This document shows, piece by piece, positions 50,549 to 62,435 of a stretch of 64,000 nucleotides of DNA. Source of the DNA: Artocarpus heterophyllus (Eukaryota > Streptophyta > Magnoliopsida > Rosales > Moraceae). Position 1 is the stretch's first letter, and every line of letters starts with the position of its first letter. Made by a program: the position numbers and the translations under genes. The stretch covers positions 4,400,258 through 4,464,257 of the forward strand of contig CM046345.1 in NCBI GenBank assembly GCA_025403435.1, given 5' to 3'. The notes under the pieces are model-generated. The model was given only the letters and a program-made list of their open reading frames with translations. It searched no databases and was not told where the DNA came from.

Positions 50549-52744
50549 TGTCACGCCCCGGAGTACGGGAGGTGACGTGACAGATTATTTAAATTAATTA
50601 AAAGAGAAATTTAATTAAAAACAAGAATTTTAGGGGTTAAGTCAAATATATAAAAATATAAAAGTTTCAAAAAGACCATTTTGTAAAAGAATTCATAATC
50701 TTTGAACAGATAAATTCGTTGAGCAGAAAACAAATAATAAATATACGAGTATGGGTCCCACTGACCCACAACTTGTGCACACACATTGTATTGACAATAT
50801 AATAATACAACTACAGTCCAAGCATAAAAAAAGTTAGAAACATTACATGCCTTGTTCAAATAATACAATTAATCTACTAATCCTTCTACTGCTCCTGAGT
50901 TCTGTCATTTGAGTCCTCTCTGAACCTAAGTGGGAATCCACCTAGAGGAGGGAAAATTTAAGAAAAACAAAGAAAAGGTGAGCGAAAGGCTCAATAGGAC
51001 TATATTTAATAAATCATTTAATTTAAAGAAAAGTCCAACTATTCAGGGAATTATTTAAAAGAAACCTTAAATAAATAAATTTAATAAAATCGTTCTTGCT
51101 CAAAACAATTTATTCGATGGACCATAAATACATTATTTTCTTTTCCTAGGCAAACCACATGAATATCACCACCGTAGTGGTCTAGCTGGGTTTCGGGACT
51201 TGCCTCCAAGGTCGATCGCTACACGACCCGATCTTTGATATGGCATCATGCCCTTATATTCATTTCTATTATCATACAAGGTCCATTTACCGGATATTCT
51301 CATTAACATTCATTATTAAATTTATCTCAGTTTATGGTTTATAAAAATAAATCTGATAAATTTCATTTTCAATCAATCATTGAAAACACTTTTATAGAAA
51401 CCCTTTTCAAAGCCAAATCATTTTGAAACTAGGTTACCAAAGAAAGGGTAGAAGTCCTACCTCAAAACTCGTGCTGGTGCCCCACACCGTAATCTCGGTC
51501 CGCTATACGTTTGCTCCGTGAAACCATGAACGATCCTAGATACACACTAAGTTGATCAATATCTAGTTCGAGACATTCTATGTTACTAAACCATTTCATG
51601 ATGTCCTAGTGTTCCATTTGTATCTTTAAAATCATTTTACAAGGTTGAAATTTCAATCGGGGTTCAAAACAGTAAAAACAGGTGAAAATCACAAAATTTT
51701 CCTATGCCCTGTCGGCCTGCCGGAAGCCCGGCTTCGACCTGCCGGACGCCCTGCTTCAGCCCTCCAAACTGTACAGTTCGGCCTGCCGAAAATCACGTCC
51801 GGTCGGCCGGACATTTTTCAGGTTTGGCCTGTTGAACGGATAAGTCCGGCTTGCCGAACACGTAGTCCAGCCTGTCGAACTGGAGAAACCCAGAAATCCT
51901 AGCCACGGTTTTGGTTCTCTCAAAATCTAAATCTTGATTTTAACTTGTTTTTCTCAAATCTTAGGCACATAAAACAATTATAGATGATAGAAAAGCATAA
52001 TAGAACACTTTTGAACTCATTTAAATAAGATTTAAACACAAAAATCCCAAAAATCCAAAAATGGGAGAAAATGAGGAAAAATGAAAAATCTTGAATTAAA
52101 TCCATTTTTCTTCAATCCAAGCTTAGATTCTAGGTGTTCTAAGTTCCTTTTACTCAAATCAAGGGTTTTCGATGCTCAAACAAACTTAGATTTTAAAAAT
52201 GCATGAAAATTGAAAATTTAGAAAAAGTTTAAAAATTTCAAAACTAACCTCGAATCGAAGCTTTGAATCACGTTCTTGGTTGCCAAATCACGTCCCCGAG
52301 CTTCCTACTCACTAACCCGACACTTGGATTCAAATTTTGTTTCAAAAATTTGAGTGAAATTGAGAGAGAAGAGGAGAGAGCGAGAGAGAGCGAGGGAGAG
52401 GCCACGGGAAGAGAGAGAGAGGAAGAGAGAGAGTGAACCAAAGAGAGGGAGAGGAGAGAGAATAAATATAGAGAAATGATGGGCGGTTTTACTATACGAA
52501 AACCATATGCCACCCACTGTTATATAAAATGGAATATTTTTAACATTTTACAAACTGTTGTGTTTTAAAAACTCAAAATAATATTTTAAAATAATAAGTT
52601 ATCATTAGGATTCATTAAATTAACAAAACAACCTAAAATTTAAAATTTAATCAAATGATCAAATTAACGTTGAAACATTAATTATGACACACTAATTCAT
52701 CATTTTACATTACAAGATCATTAAATTAATTTCGGGGCGTTACA
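50549..52744 (-). repeat. 5' LTR of the chromovirus
   Basis: Paired with 44376-46542. Starts tgtcacgccccgg and ends ggggcgttaca in plus-strand reading. Confidence 0.9.
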
Positions 52745-54351
52745 ATAATACCTAGAAAAATGGAAAAATAAGAAGAAAGAAAAGCTCTCTGCAATTTTTA
52801 TTATTAATAACCAAACTCTCAAAACTAAAAACTGTAAATAACAATCTAGACTAGCCCTTGTTATAGAAAACTGTAATTTGAAATAGAAAAGAAAACTATT
52901 AAAAGTCCTAAATTTGAAAATAAACAATCCTAAATTTGAAATAAAAAGCTATTAAAGATAACCATTCAAATAATTAAAGTTGATTTAGAATTCAAATTCT
53001 ATAGAATTCAGGAAACCTTCCATCTTTAGCTCCTCCGGCCTATTTGATGACCGGATCTAGGCATGGCCGGTTAATTGGCCGTCTCTCATGCTGCACCATT
53101 CTCTGTAGGTCAGAAAGATTTGTCCTCGAATCTAAAGCGGCTTTAAGTGATAAAAATAGAAAAGAATCTGCTTTGCAAATTTGGAAGGAGCCACCTTGGG
53201 AGCGAAAAACTTATCAAACTTATAGACGTGAACCTTTTCCATGCTAGGCAAAAAAAAAAAAAAATCAATCACATCAAAGTTAAACACAATTGAGTTGGAA
53301 ACCGCCATATGGAAAGGAACGTCAGAAAGTGGACATGGAAAAAGAAAAGTATCTTCTTTAATGACTGAAGCATCTTTGATGTTGTCAAATAGTAATCCAA
53401 AATGATTGTCTTGATCTTCCTCTCCTTCATTATTGTCGACAAAGATTTCATCAAAATTAATCATTTGATCATCATTTCTGCCATCACTTTTGCAAAGACT
53501 AGACCAATGACAAATTTGTCACTATCGTCTTCATCCTTGTCAACGATATGTTCTTCATCACAATTTTCATAAAAAAATTGGACAAGAATTAAAATCTTCG
53601 ATCACTTCCTCGACATCAAAATCTTCCTCTTCATCTTCAAGATCATCTTTTAATTGATACTGCAAGGCAAGAGCATTGAGATTCTCCTTTATAGCAGCAA
53701 GGTGATCCTCCATGTGATCACAAAGACCAATGAGTTCTTTGAAAATGTAGGTGGGTGTGTTGGCATGAGCGTTGGGCCTACAAGGAGGTGACATGGAAAA
53801 AATCGATATAAGAACATTCAGCTCTGATACAAACTGATGTAACAAAAATGTAAGAAAAAAAAGGAAAAAAAGGGATAAATTCTTAGAATCCATTGATTCT
53901 TTATGAATACTAGAAATTCTGTTGAATATTCAATTATAACACGAGAAGAAATTAGGACTTCTATAAACTTGTTAATTCAGTCAGAATACCAAGGGAATAG
54001 GCATCAACAATTCTAAAAAATAATGACAAAACTGGAAAAATCAGAGGAGAGAAAAGTTCTTTGCAATTTTTAACATAAATAACCAAAACTCTCAAAACTA
54101 AAAACTACAAATAACAATCTAGATTAGCCCTTTTATAGCAAACTATAATTCAAAATAGAATAGAAAACTACTAAAAATCCTAAATTTGAAAATAAAACAT
54201 CCAAAATTTGGAATAAAAAGCTATCAAATAAAAAGTAACAATTGAAATAATTAAAGTTGATTTAGAATTCAAATTCTACAAAAATCGGAAAACTTCTTGT
54301 CTTTAGCTCCTCCAATTGGCTGGTCGACTGGTCGTCTCTCACGCTACACCA

Positions 54352-55130
54352 TGCACATATTTAATAATATGGAGGAAGTTATATGTTACTTTTAAAAAAT
54401 GTTTTTATTATGCCACACTTGAAGAATGTTGTACTACATTACTACTTATATTATTTTTGTAAAAGAGTTAGTTTGAGTTCTTTAAATCTTTTTGTTCCCT
54501 AATAAATTCAAATAAAAAAACCTTAACACTCTCTTAACTTTCTCTTTCTCTTATTTGTGAGAATATTTTTTAGCGACATAATAAATTTCACACATTTATA
54601 AAAGTAAGTTTCAAAAGATAGTATTTATTACAACCTCCCTTCAAGAACTTATAATTCATGATTTAGATACTTATTAGCCAACTTAGTATCACAAGTAAAT
54701 TGCTCCCAATTGTCTAATATCATTAATAATCAGTAATCTTTTGATAAATAGTTACTCTGAGTTGGACTCAATTGAACTTGATCAATGTTTTTGTTTTGTT
54801 TTTTTTTTTTTTTATGTCATTGGGATGGAGAAATGAACTAAGAACTCTCTCTCTGTTTTATATCTTCAGTTGTCAGATTTTAGGACACACATAACGGGAA
54901 AATAAAGGAGAATTTATTGATATTTATTAAAAAACTAATAGTAGGTATCTGATTTTTAACTGTTAGATATGCAAAAATAAATAAATAAAGATAATTACTA
55001 GATCTAATAATTAAAAAACATACATTATCGGTGGGAACACTCACTAGAGAAGATCCCAGATAATATACATATATTCATACATGTGTATATGTATGTATTA
55101 ACGCCAAAATTAATCTTCCTTCCAAGTCTC
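54352..55130. other. AT-rich DNA between the nested element and the next HSD unit
   Basis: No gene and no match to the intact HSD introns, so the remainder of HSD copy 3 appears to have been lost. Confidence 0.5.
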
Positions 55131-55281
55131 TCGCTCATCAATTTGTTAGGTTCTTGACCCGCAAGAATCAATGATTACAAAGAGAACACTTTAACCCCCT
55201 GATAACACAGATTATTATGTGCGAAAAGATTAGCATCTTTATTGGGGACGCAAACCAAAAGAAAAAAATGGACCAAAAAAA

Positions 55282-55410
55282 GGCAGACAAACGTGTAACA
55301 GGAGCAACAAACAACTATGCCCCTAATCACCACCTATGGACATCTTACTTTTACCGGAAACAGCCTTTGGAACCGCACAGACGAGTAATTTCCAGGAAGC
55401 ATTGCTCACT
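55282..55410 (-). pseudogene. Antisense relic of HSD exon 6, copy 4
   Basis: The minus strand reads gtgagcaatgcttcctggaa, cggttccaaaggctgtttcc and agatgtccataggtggtgat, alignable with exon 6 at 58999. It lies about 580 bp upstream of the intact HSD gene, in opposite orientation. Confidence 0.6.
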
Positions 55411-55873
55411 CCGAGATGGATTCAGAAAACTTTTTTGTTTAGGAGCTTGAGTTAATTCAAAATTTTGAACTAAAATTGGTAGTGTTACATGGTGTTTTTA
55501 AGTCGATTACAGATGCTACAGTTTGGACAAAAAATATCTTAGTTCACATCATATGAGCTCGTTTAAAAGAAGACAGGAAATTTTAGACAACGGTGAAGCA
55601 TCTTTTCAGTAATCTATGTTTGTACCAATGAGTACTATTGTTCCTATCCTAAATGATAAACGATTGATTACGCAATCAAGTCCCACGCACAAAAGTATTT
55701 CCTTTTAAATTTTGACAGGTTTTATCAATTTGTAAGCACTCATAGCCTAATTTATCAGACATTAAAGTTAAAAAAAAAAAACTAATCAACCAAATAATCA
55801 TTAATATTCTCAGGGACGAAACGTCAAAAACTGTAATAATATAATTATACCAACCAACAACATAAAAACTGAA

Positions 55874-55883
55874 TTTATATATG
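55874..55883 (+). promoter_or_regulatory. TATA-like box of the HSD gene
   Basis: tttatatatg, about 110 bp before the ATG at 55992. Conserved in the relic copies (for example about 43669). Confidence 0.45.
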
Positions 55884-55991
55884 CAATCAAAAGGAAAAAG
55901 AAAAAAGCCCCTAAAACAAAAAAAGAAAGAAAAAAAAAGTATAAAATTCAACAAAATCCTCATTTATCATATCTCTCCACTCCCAAATTCC

Positions 55992-58900
55992 ATGGATTTG
56001 ATTCACACTTTTATTAAAAAAAGTGAATTTCATCCTATACATTTAGTGTGCATTTTTCTCATTTTGCTCCTTCCAATATATCATCATGTATTGAAGTTCC
56101 TTGTATTTCGCCAAACAAAGGATTTGATCCACACTTTTATGAATATTGTAGTTCCTACTATAGTACTCATTCCACTCATTTTCTTCTTTCCAATATATCA
56201 AGTATTCAAGTTTATAAGTTTTGTAAAAAGATCCATATGCAGTGAAAATGTAGCTGGGAAAGTTGTGCTCATTACTGGAGCAGCTTCAGGCATTGGCGAG
56301 GTTCACATATACATACATACATATATATATTTACACACACATTATTATAAGTTTTTGTTACATTATTGCCCAATATTGATAGTCCTTCTAATTTTTATTT
56401 TTATTTTTTTTACATTTTGTGAAGCAACTTGCTTACGAGTATGCCGAAAGGGGAGCACTTTTGGCCCTAGTTGACATCAGTGAAAAAAGTCTTGTGCAAG
56501 TTTCAAGTAAAGCAAGAAATATTGGATCCCCAGATAGTATAAGTGTTGTTGCAGATGTTTCTAAAGTGGAAGATTGCGAGAGGTTTATCAATGAAGCGGT
56601 TAAACACTTTGGGAGATGTAAGTTGTACATTAATCTTGCTTCTTTTTTATTTTATTTTATTTTTTTTGATCTCTTGTTTTTTTTTTCACTCGAAAAATTT
56701 CACAAATTAATGGGTTTAGATTTTGAATATGCAAAAAGTGGACCATCTAGTGAACAATGCTGGGACAGCAAGATTCAGTAAGTTTGAGGACGTTATCCAA
56801 ATTTCTGATCACCATCCGATTATGGTAATTTCTGTGACAACAAGATTTTATACATTATCAGTGCTATTTAGTGTATCACTAAATATGACAAGCAATTAAT
56901 TCATTCCGATCTATTCAATTCAATCCAATGATGTTCTCATTTGATTTGATCGGATTGAAAAATTGAAAATCGAATGAGATTAAATTGATCGGTTTTAGTT
57001 TTTGAGCGTCAAAGTTCAATAAACAATCTAAATATATCAAGTCCAATGTCTATTACATATTTCAAAAAATTATTTTATTTATATAAAAGTTGAGAATATA
57101 TGTTTTTAATTTTTCCCTGTATCTAAATAGAAATATTATTAGACTTACGTGTGTTGGCTTCTAGATATTCATATTTGCCTTTGTAGTTGATGTGTATATA
57201 CGTACATATATACATACATATATATTTATATATGGGATTTCATAAGTTGATGTTATTTATTGCTAGGACATTAATTTCTGGGGTACAGTTAATGGCATCC
57301 ACTTTGCAATTCCACACTTGAAGAAGAGCAAAGGGAAGATAATAGTGATTTCCTCAGTCTGTGGATGGTACACTCTACCATTAATATCCATTTACAATGT
57401 AAGGGAGAAAATTTAAATGCTTTTTTTTTTTTAATATGTCAAGCTCATATTTTAAAATTTTCTCCTCTAATTTCACAAAGCCAAGATGGATCACTTTTTA
57501 ACTTACATTTTCCAAATGACTTCTTTCACCAGGCAAGCAAGGCAGCACTGATAAGCTTTTGTGAGACACTTAGAAGTGAACTTGGCTCGGCCATTGGCAT
57601 AACAATAGTCACACCTGGCTTAATCAAGACAAAATTGTCCAAAACCCAGGTATTTAACGTGCTTACACACGCACAATACATGTATCTATATATGTAGTGT
57701 TATTTTTATAATTGACCTGTACATTATGTTCCCTAGTTGTGCCGCTAGATTTTGGAAATGGTCCTTCTGTTTATAATATTAATAAATTATGATGACATGG
57801 CAACACTAATAGTTTTATTGATTCTCTTGTACTATTAATTCTCCTTTAACTTGAACTATATTGAAATTAAGTCAACTTGCCGTTTAATTTTTTAAAAGAT
57901 TGAAAACAAGTTGAGCATTTAAAAATTTACATTAATTTAGGGATATTTTGAACCACTTTATATATTTCAGGGGATAAAATGAATATTTAACATCCAAATG
58001 CATGTTAAACTAGCATACATAATTCAGGTATTTTTGAAATTTCTCTATACACATATGTAAGGATGAAAATGTCAATATCGACAGAGTTGTCGAGGTTTTG
58101 ATTTACTGATATTATCAAGGAAATGTCGATGTTAATGGATATTCTAGAAAAAACGGATATCTTTAGAAAAAATTAATTTTTTTAAACATTATAAAATATT
58201 AAAACTATCAATACTACTTAACTTGAACCAAGTTAAGAACATAAAATATACATTTATAGTCTAATATGAGAGTTCTATTGAATAATATAAAAAATTATAA
58301 CAATTATATATTAATTTATGACTCTATATATGATAGAGTAACAATCTTATGGTTATGATGTATGATAATTCATACCAATAGATAAATAGTAGAAGTATAC
58401 TACCACTATATCTAGATGATATGAAGCTTAAAACTTAAATTATAAAGAATCTTATGAATATTTTCTTTTGAAAAAAAGTTGAAGTTATAAATGTATTTTT
58501 CAAAGAAAAAACAAAAAATTAAAAATAAATTCTATTTCCAAAATCTTAAATTTTGAATGTCATAAAGTTCTAAATTATTCATTTAAAAAGTAAAAATTAT
58601 TTTTTTGACTAAACAAGTTTTAATAGATACTATTTTATTATTTTTAGGTCAAAAATATTAGTCACATTGAAAAATAATAAAAAATACAAAAATTGATTTT
58701 TGTGCAAGAAAGAAAAATTTCCCAGCATTTTTAGATATTTTGTGGATAGTTTCAGAATTATCTTGGATATTAACGAATATTCACCGATATTGCATATATT
58801 TTTAGATATTGTAGATATTTTACGAACATATCAAAAAAAAGAGTCATTTTCCTTATATTCATGTTGAGACTTCAAAAAATAGATACTGCCATAGAAATAT

Positions 58901-59244
58901 CGACAATATTCTAAATATTTTCACACTTGCATATATGAAACTTGCAACAATATAGATTGTGTTATCTCTAACTAATTCATCTGGTTGTCACTTGTCAGGA
59001 TAGTTATATATCAGTTATCCCAGAAGAGTCACCTGAAGCATGTGCCAAGACAATAGTGAGCAGTGCGTGCCGTGGGGACTTGTACTTGACGGAACCAGCA
59101 TGGTTCCGGTGGATATTTCCAGTGAAAATGATGTGTCCCGAGGTAATTGAGTGGGGCAGCCATTTGTACCTAATGATAATTGAGCATATGTTTGCCAAGA
59201 GGAAAGCAGCCGAGGAAAAGATTTTGGAAGGAAAATCAAGCTAG
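55992..59244 (+). CDS. Steroleosin/11-beta-hydroxysteroid dehydrogenase-like SDR
   Basis: NAD(P)-dependent short-chain dehydrogenase of the plant HSD (steroleosin) type, which anchors in ER or lipid droplets and oxidises or reduces sterol-like substrates. Exons are 55992-56300, 56425-56617, 56739-56824, 57267-57398, 57533-57649 and 58999-59244; frames join to 360 residues. Cofactor motif TGAASGIG at 95-102, NNAG at 173-176, Ser226, and the catalytic YxxxK as Y239NASK243. The C-terminal part has ACRGDLYLTEPAWFRW. The N-terminus is odd: two successive copies of an MDLIHTF plus hydrophobic segment (about 1-42 and 43-85), the second Met being Lys. Intron 5 is 1.3 kb and contains a MITE-like repeat. 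It is the only intact copy of the four; whether it is expressed is unknown. Confidence 0.9.
58040..58935. mobile_element. MITE-like insertion in HSD intron 5
   Basis: The left end atatgtaaggatgaaaat matches the inverse of the right end, atatgcaagtgtgaaaat. Both are followed by cgatatt/tatcgac-like text. The block is very AT-rich without ORFs. No target duplication was confirmed. Confidence 0.45.
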
Positions 59245-61550
59245 TCTTCCAACTATTAATCAATGATCGAATAATAGTGGTTATGAAGTGACGCATTGAT
59301 TCTTCTATATGAAAGTATATATAAATGATGAGTTGAGTATTGTTCCTACAATGATTGATTTTAATAAATATATTATTAATTTTTACTATCTATATTTATT
59401 TTTTTATTTTTTTACCAAATTAAAATAGGGAGGGTTTTGAATTTAATAACTAAATTACTTAAAACTAATGAAACGACATAAATAAAATTGAAATGCAAAA
59501 TACATGATAAATAAAATGTGAATAAAAAAGCCAAAATAAATTAAAAAGAAAATTACAATAAAAAAATTTAATGAACAAAATTTAAATTCAAAATTCAAAT
59601 CAGAATAACAATTGCGAATAACTAAAATTATAACAAAATTCAAGAATTTATAAACAAAAATGATAAAACTATTAAGGGTTTATTCTCCGCCGTAAGACAA
59701 TAATTTTGCAGTAGTCGTAGAATTATTTCTAATTTTTTGTTGAAATTACCAACCGTAAATTGCAACAAGCTCTGCTATCCCGATCTTTCCTTTGTAGTTT
59801 AACAAAACAAGTTTTTTACTAAATTTCTTTCTATTAAATAACCTAGAACAAACTCTTTAGATTTAATCTAATGGAAGCGTTAAGTTGATAAAGATAGGTT
59901 GATCTAAGTAATAAACTCACAAGCTTAGTTCATTGAACTTAGGTCATGTTTCACCTCACAATTAAGCAAAAGCCTTCCACAATTGCAGATCATAAATTGC
60001 TACTACTAGTTAAAAATTCAAGACAATTACGGATCTAGAATTTTAAAGTAGCATTAGGCGATTTCCTAGTCTCATTCAGTTGCGCACCCAAATTTAACAA
60101 GAAAAAAACTATAAGCATTAATTATAGTGAATCATAAACAATCTCAAATAGAAAACTTGGAAAATAATTTACACAAACAGCTACATAATCTTGTCCAAGG
60201 CTTTGATATCACCTTTAAACAAAAATAAATTTAGCTAGGCATAATTGAAAATAATAATAAAAACATAAAAACTAATAACATTTGCAGTTCAAAAGATTGA
60301 CAGTATTTAAAGAATGGTGATAGTCTCTAAAAATTTGCTGCAGAAACCTTCTTCAATTCCTCTTCCTTCCTATATTTCACTTTTTTTTCTCGCATAATTC
60401 CGAGTGTTTATTAGCTTTTTGGATTAAAAAAACTGATTGAAGAATTGATTATTTGAATCGAAGGATTATTGCCTTTTTATAGGTGAATTCGTGCGATTTC
60501 TTTCAGAATTTTACATGTAAAAACTGACAAACACACCGTTGTCTTTGCAAAATCAGGTGAATTATGAAGCCGCATTGCCGCTCTTGTAATGAAGTGGTTG
60601 AATAATTGAGCTCCGATTTCGGAGTAATGAATTTTAAACCAATTCCTTTCTTTCTTTCTTCAGTTGTTGGAGGCTAGGTTGATAAAGAAACAAAAATTTT
60701 CTTCTTTCTTTTCTCTTGTTTGTCTCCCACGTCAAGAAGCATCCTGATTGCAAGATAATATATTTTTTCTTCTTCTTCTTTTTCTTTCATTTTCCGCTGC
60801 TTGAGAATGCAATTTGTTTGCATAAAAAACTTTTTTTTTTTTTTTCTCTTTTCCTCCGCTGGTTGTAGCCCTTAGGGGTGCAGATTCTTGATTTTTATCC
60901 GGTGCTTCACGACATAAGGAGGCGTGAAGATTTTGTGATCTCAGGCGATAAAAGTATGAAATTTCAACCAATCCAGCGGCTAGGCGTGAAGTGCATTTGG
61001 CTAGCCAGCTATAAGAAATGCGAGCCATTGATCTCTCCAAAGTAAGTACAACGGATGGATGGGATTGGAGCTCTACAGGTGATCACCACATTGGATCAGA
61101 CGCACTTTTGATGAAACCTATGTGCTGTGGGCGCTTGTGTGGTGGCTTGGCTCCGTGGCTCAGCTTTAGATTGGCTTCATGCACATCGGCTGAGGAAGCG
61201 GCTTGGGTTGATTTTGGTTGGCTCAAAAGTAGCTACCTAATATTTCTCCAAATTAATTCTGTCAACCCCAAAAGTTGATTTTCTTGTCATTTTTTCTTCC
61301 ATTTCCGCCCTTGATTCAAACATTTACACATATTAGCCCAAAAAATTTTATTCTTTTGCAAAATAAAAATTACTAACAATAAGGTTTAAAGAAAGTGATA
61401 AAATTTTCTCTTTAAAATCCATAAAAAGTATTATTTTGTTTAAAAACAAAGTTTGGAAAGTAAAGATAGAGAAATATTATAGTTCAAGGGACGCTGCAAC
61501 AAATACATTTCAAAGTTAAAAGAGGAATTTAAAAAATTGTCACCTAATTA
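59245..61550. other. Intergenic DNA, no gene recognised
   Basis: The HSD 3' UTR comes first. The rest is AT-rich, with a less AT-rich block at about 60860-61260. ORFs there (60732-61040 minus, 61018-61278 plus) overlap on opposite strands and show no known motif. Parts at 59700-60400 look retroelement-like, but I found no paired LTR. Confidence 0.4.
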
Positions 61551-61599
61551 TACATGCTTAAAAAAACACACACACATACATTAATTTATAAAAATATAT

Positions 61600-62180
61600 A
61601 TATAACAAAACTAATTTAAACTGGAATAAGCTATACCGAACTTATGTTTTTTAAACGCCACATTTACAGTTTCAATGTGCTTTTCTCAAGCCTAATGTGA
61701 TGCTGATTAAAAAAGAAAAAGAAAAAGAAAAAGAAAAGGAGAAAGCTCGCCAGCATATAAAAATCATCAATACATACAAGGAGGTTCCAAATCATCAAAA
61801 TATGGCTTTTAGCTCAGTAGACCCGCCAGAATCAATAATTACAAAGAGAGAACTTTAACCCCTAACATCACGGATTATTTTGTGCAAAAAGATTAGCACC
61901 TTTGGAGGCCCAAACCAAAAGCAAACTTTGGTTTAAAAAAGAAAAGCCATACAAACGTGTAATGGAAGCAACAAACACCTGCTCCGACACCCCAATCCAC
62001 CACTTATGAACTTGTTCCTTTCACGGGAAACAGCCACCGGAACCACACCAACGAGTCTTTGAGATAAATATATGCCCACTCAGAGACGAATTTACAAAAT
62101 TATTATTATTATTTTTATTATTGTTGTTGTTATTATTATTATTTTGTATTGGGAGCGCGAGTTAATTCAAAATTTTGAAG
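61600..62180. repeat. Fourth partial duplication unit (spacer end plus relic)
   Basis: The text tttacagtttcaatgtgctt, cgccagcatataaaaatca and gattagcacctttg corresponds to spacers before each HSD copy. The exon 6 relic follows at 61946-62082. Homology fades after about 62200, so no HSD body follows. Confidence 0.7.
61946..62082 (-). pseudogene. Antisense relic of HSD exon 6, copy 5
   Basis: The minus strand has gactcgttggtgtggttccg, gtggctgtttcccgtgaaag and gttcataagtggtggatt. The most diverged copy. Confidence 0.5.
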
Positions 62181-62392
62181 TAAAATTAGTGGTGTAACAA
62201 ATACTAAAATTCTCATACACTTGCATAATATTATATCACAATCTTATTTGATTGTGTTTTAAATTTCGAAAGAATAGATATAAAAAGAAAAACGAAGTAA
62301 TAATGTATAGTTAAAAATTTAAAACAAAAACAACAACAACAACAGCAACAACCAAGGGTGTAATGAAAAGTATTAAAACTTTTTGTATCAAG

Positions 62393-62394
<2 letters not shown>

Positions 62395-62433
<39 letters not shown>
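62395..62433. repeat. (AT)n microsatellite
   Basis: An uninterrupted AT run of about 38 bp. Confidence 0.97.

Positions 62434-62435
<2 letters not shown>

Larger units (their letters stand above)
44376..52744 (-). mobile_element. Ty3/gypsy chromovirus (Tekay-like), degenerate
   Basis: The 8369-bp element has LTRs 44376-46542 and 50549-52744 and a perfect 5-bp target duplication ATAAT (44371-44375 and 52745-52749). It lies inside the left LTR of another element. The LTRs differ at about 7 of the first 100 bases, so the insertion is not recent. Order on the minus strand: gag, zinc knuckle, RT, RNase H, integrase, chromodomain-like tail. No protease is recognisable between zinc knuckle and RT, and several stops break the frame. 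Confidence 0.92.
44196..54351 (-). mobile_element. Short non-autonomous LTR element carrying a nested chromovirus
   Basis: The two LTRs are 44196-44375 plus 52750-53098 (about 529 bp, split) and 53835-54351 (517 bp). They share caaaactctcaaaactaaa and agtcctaaattt-like text. On the minus strand they start TGGTG and end in CA. The primer site at about 53819-53834 reads gtttgtatcagagctg on the minus strand, initiator-Met tRNA type. The flanks are tgcat and tgcac, a near-match duplication. The internal part is only 736 bp with degenerate acidic ORFs (53132-53464, 53567-53794), so it is non-autonomous. Confidence 0.75.

Noticed and set aside
55217..55450. 77-residue plus-strand ORF upstream of HSD, similar in several units
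   Set aside because: Similarity between units comes from the segmental duplication. The frame is not conserved, and the same bases align in antisense to HSD exon 6.
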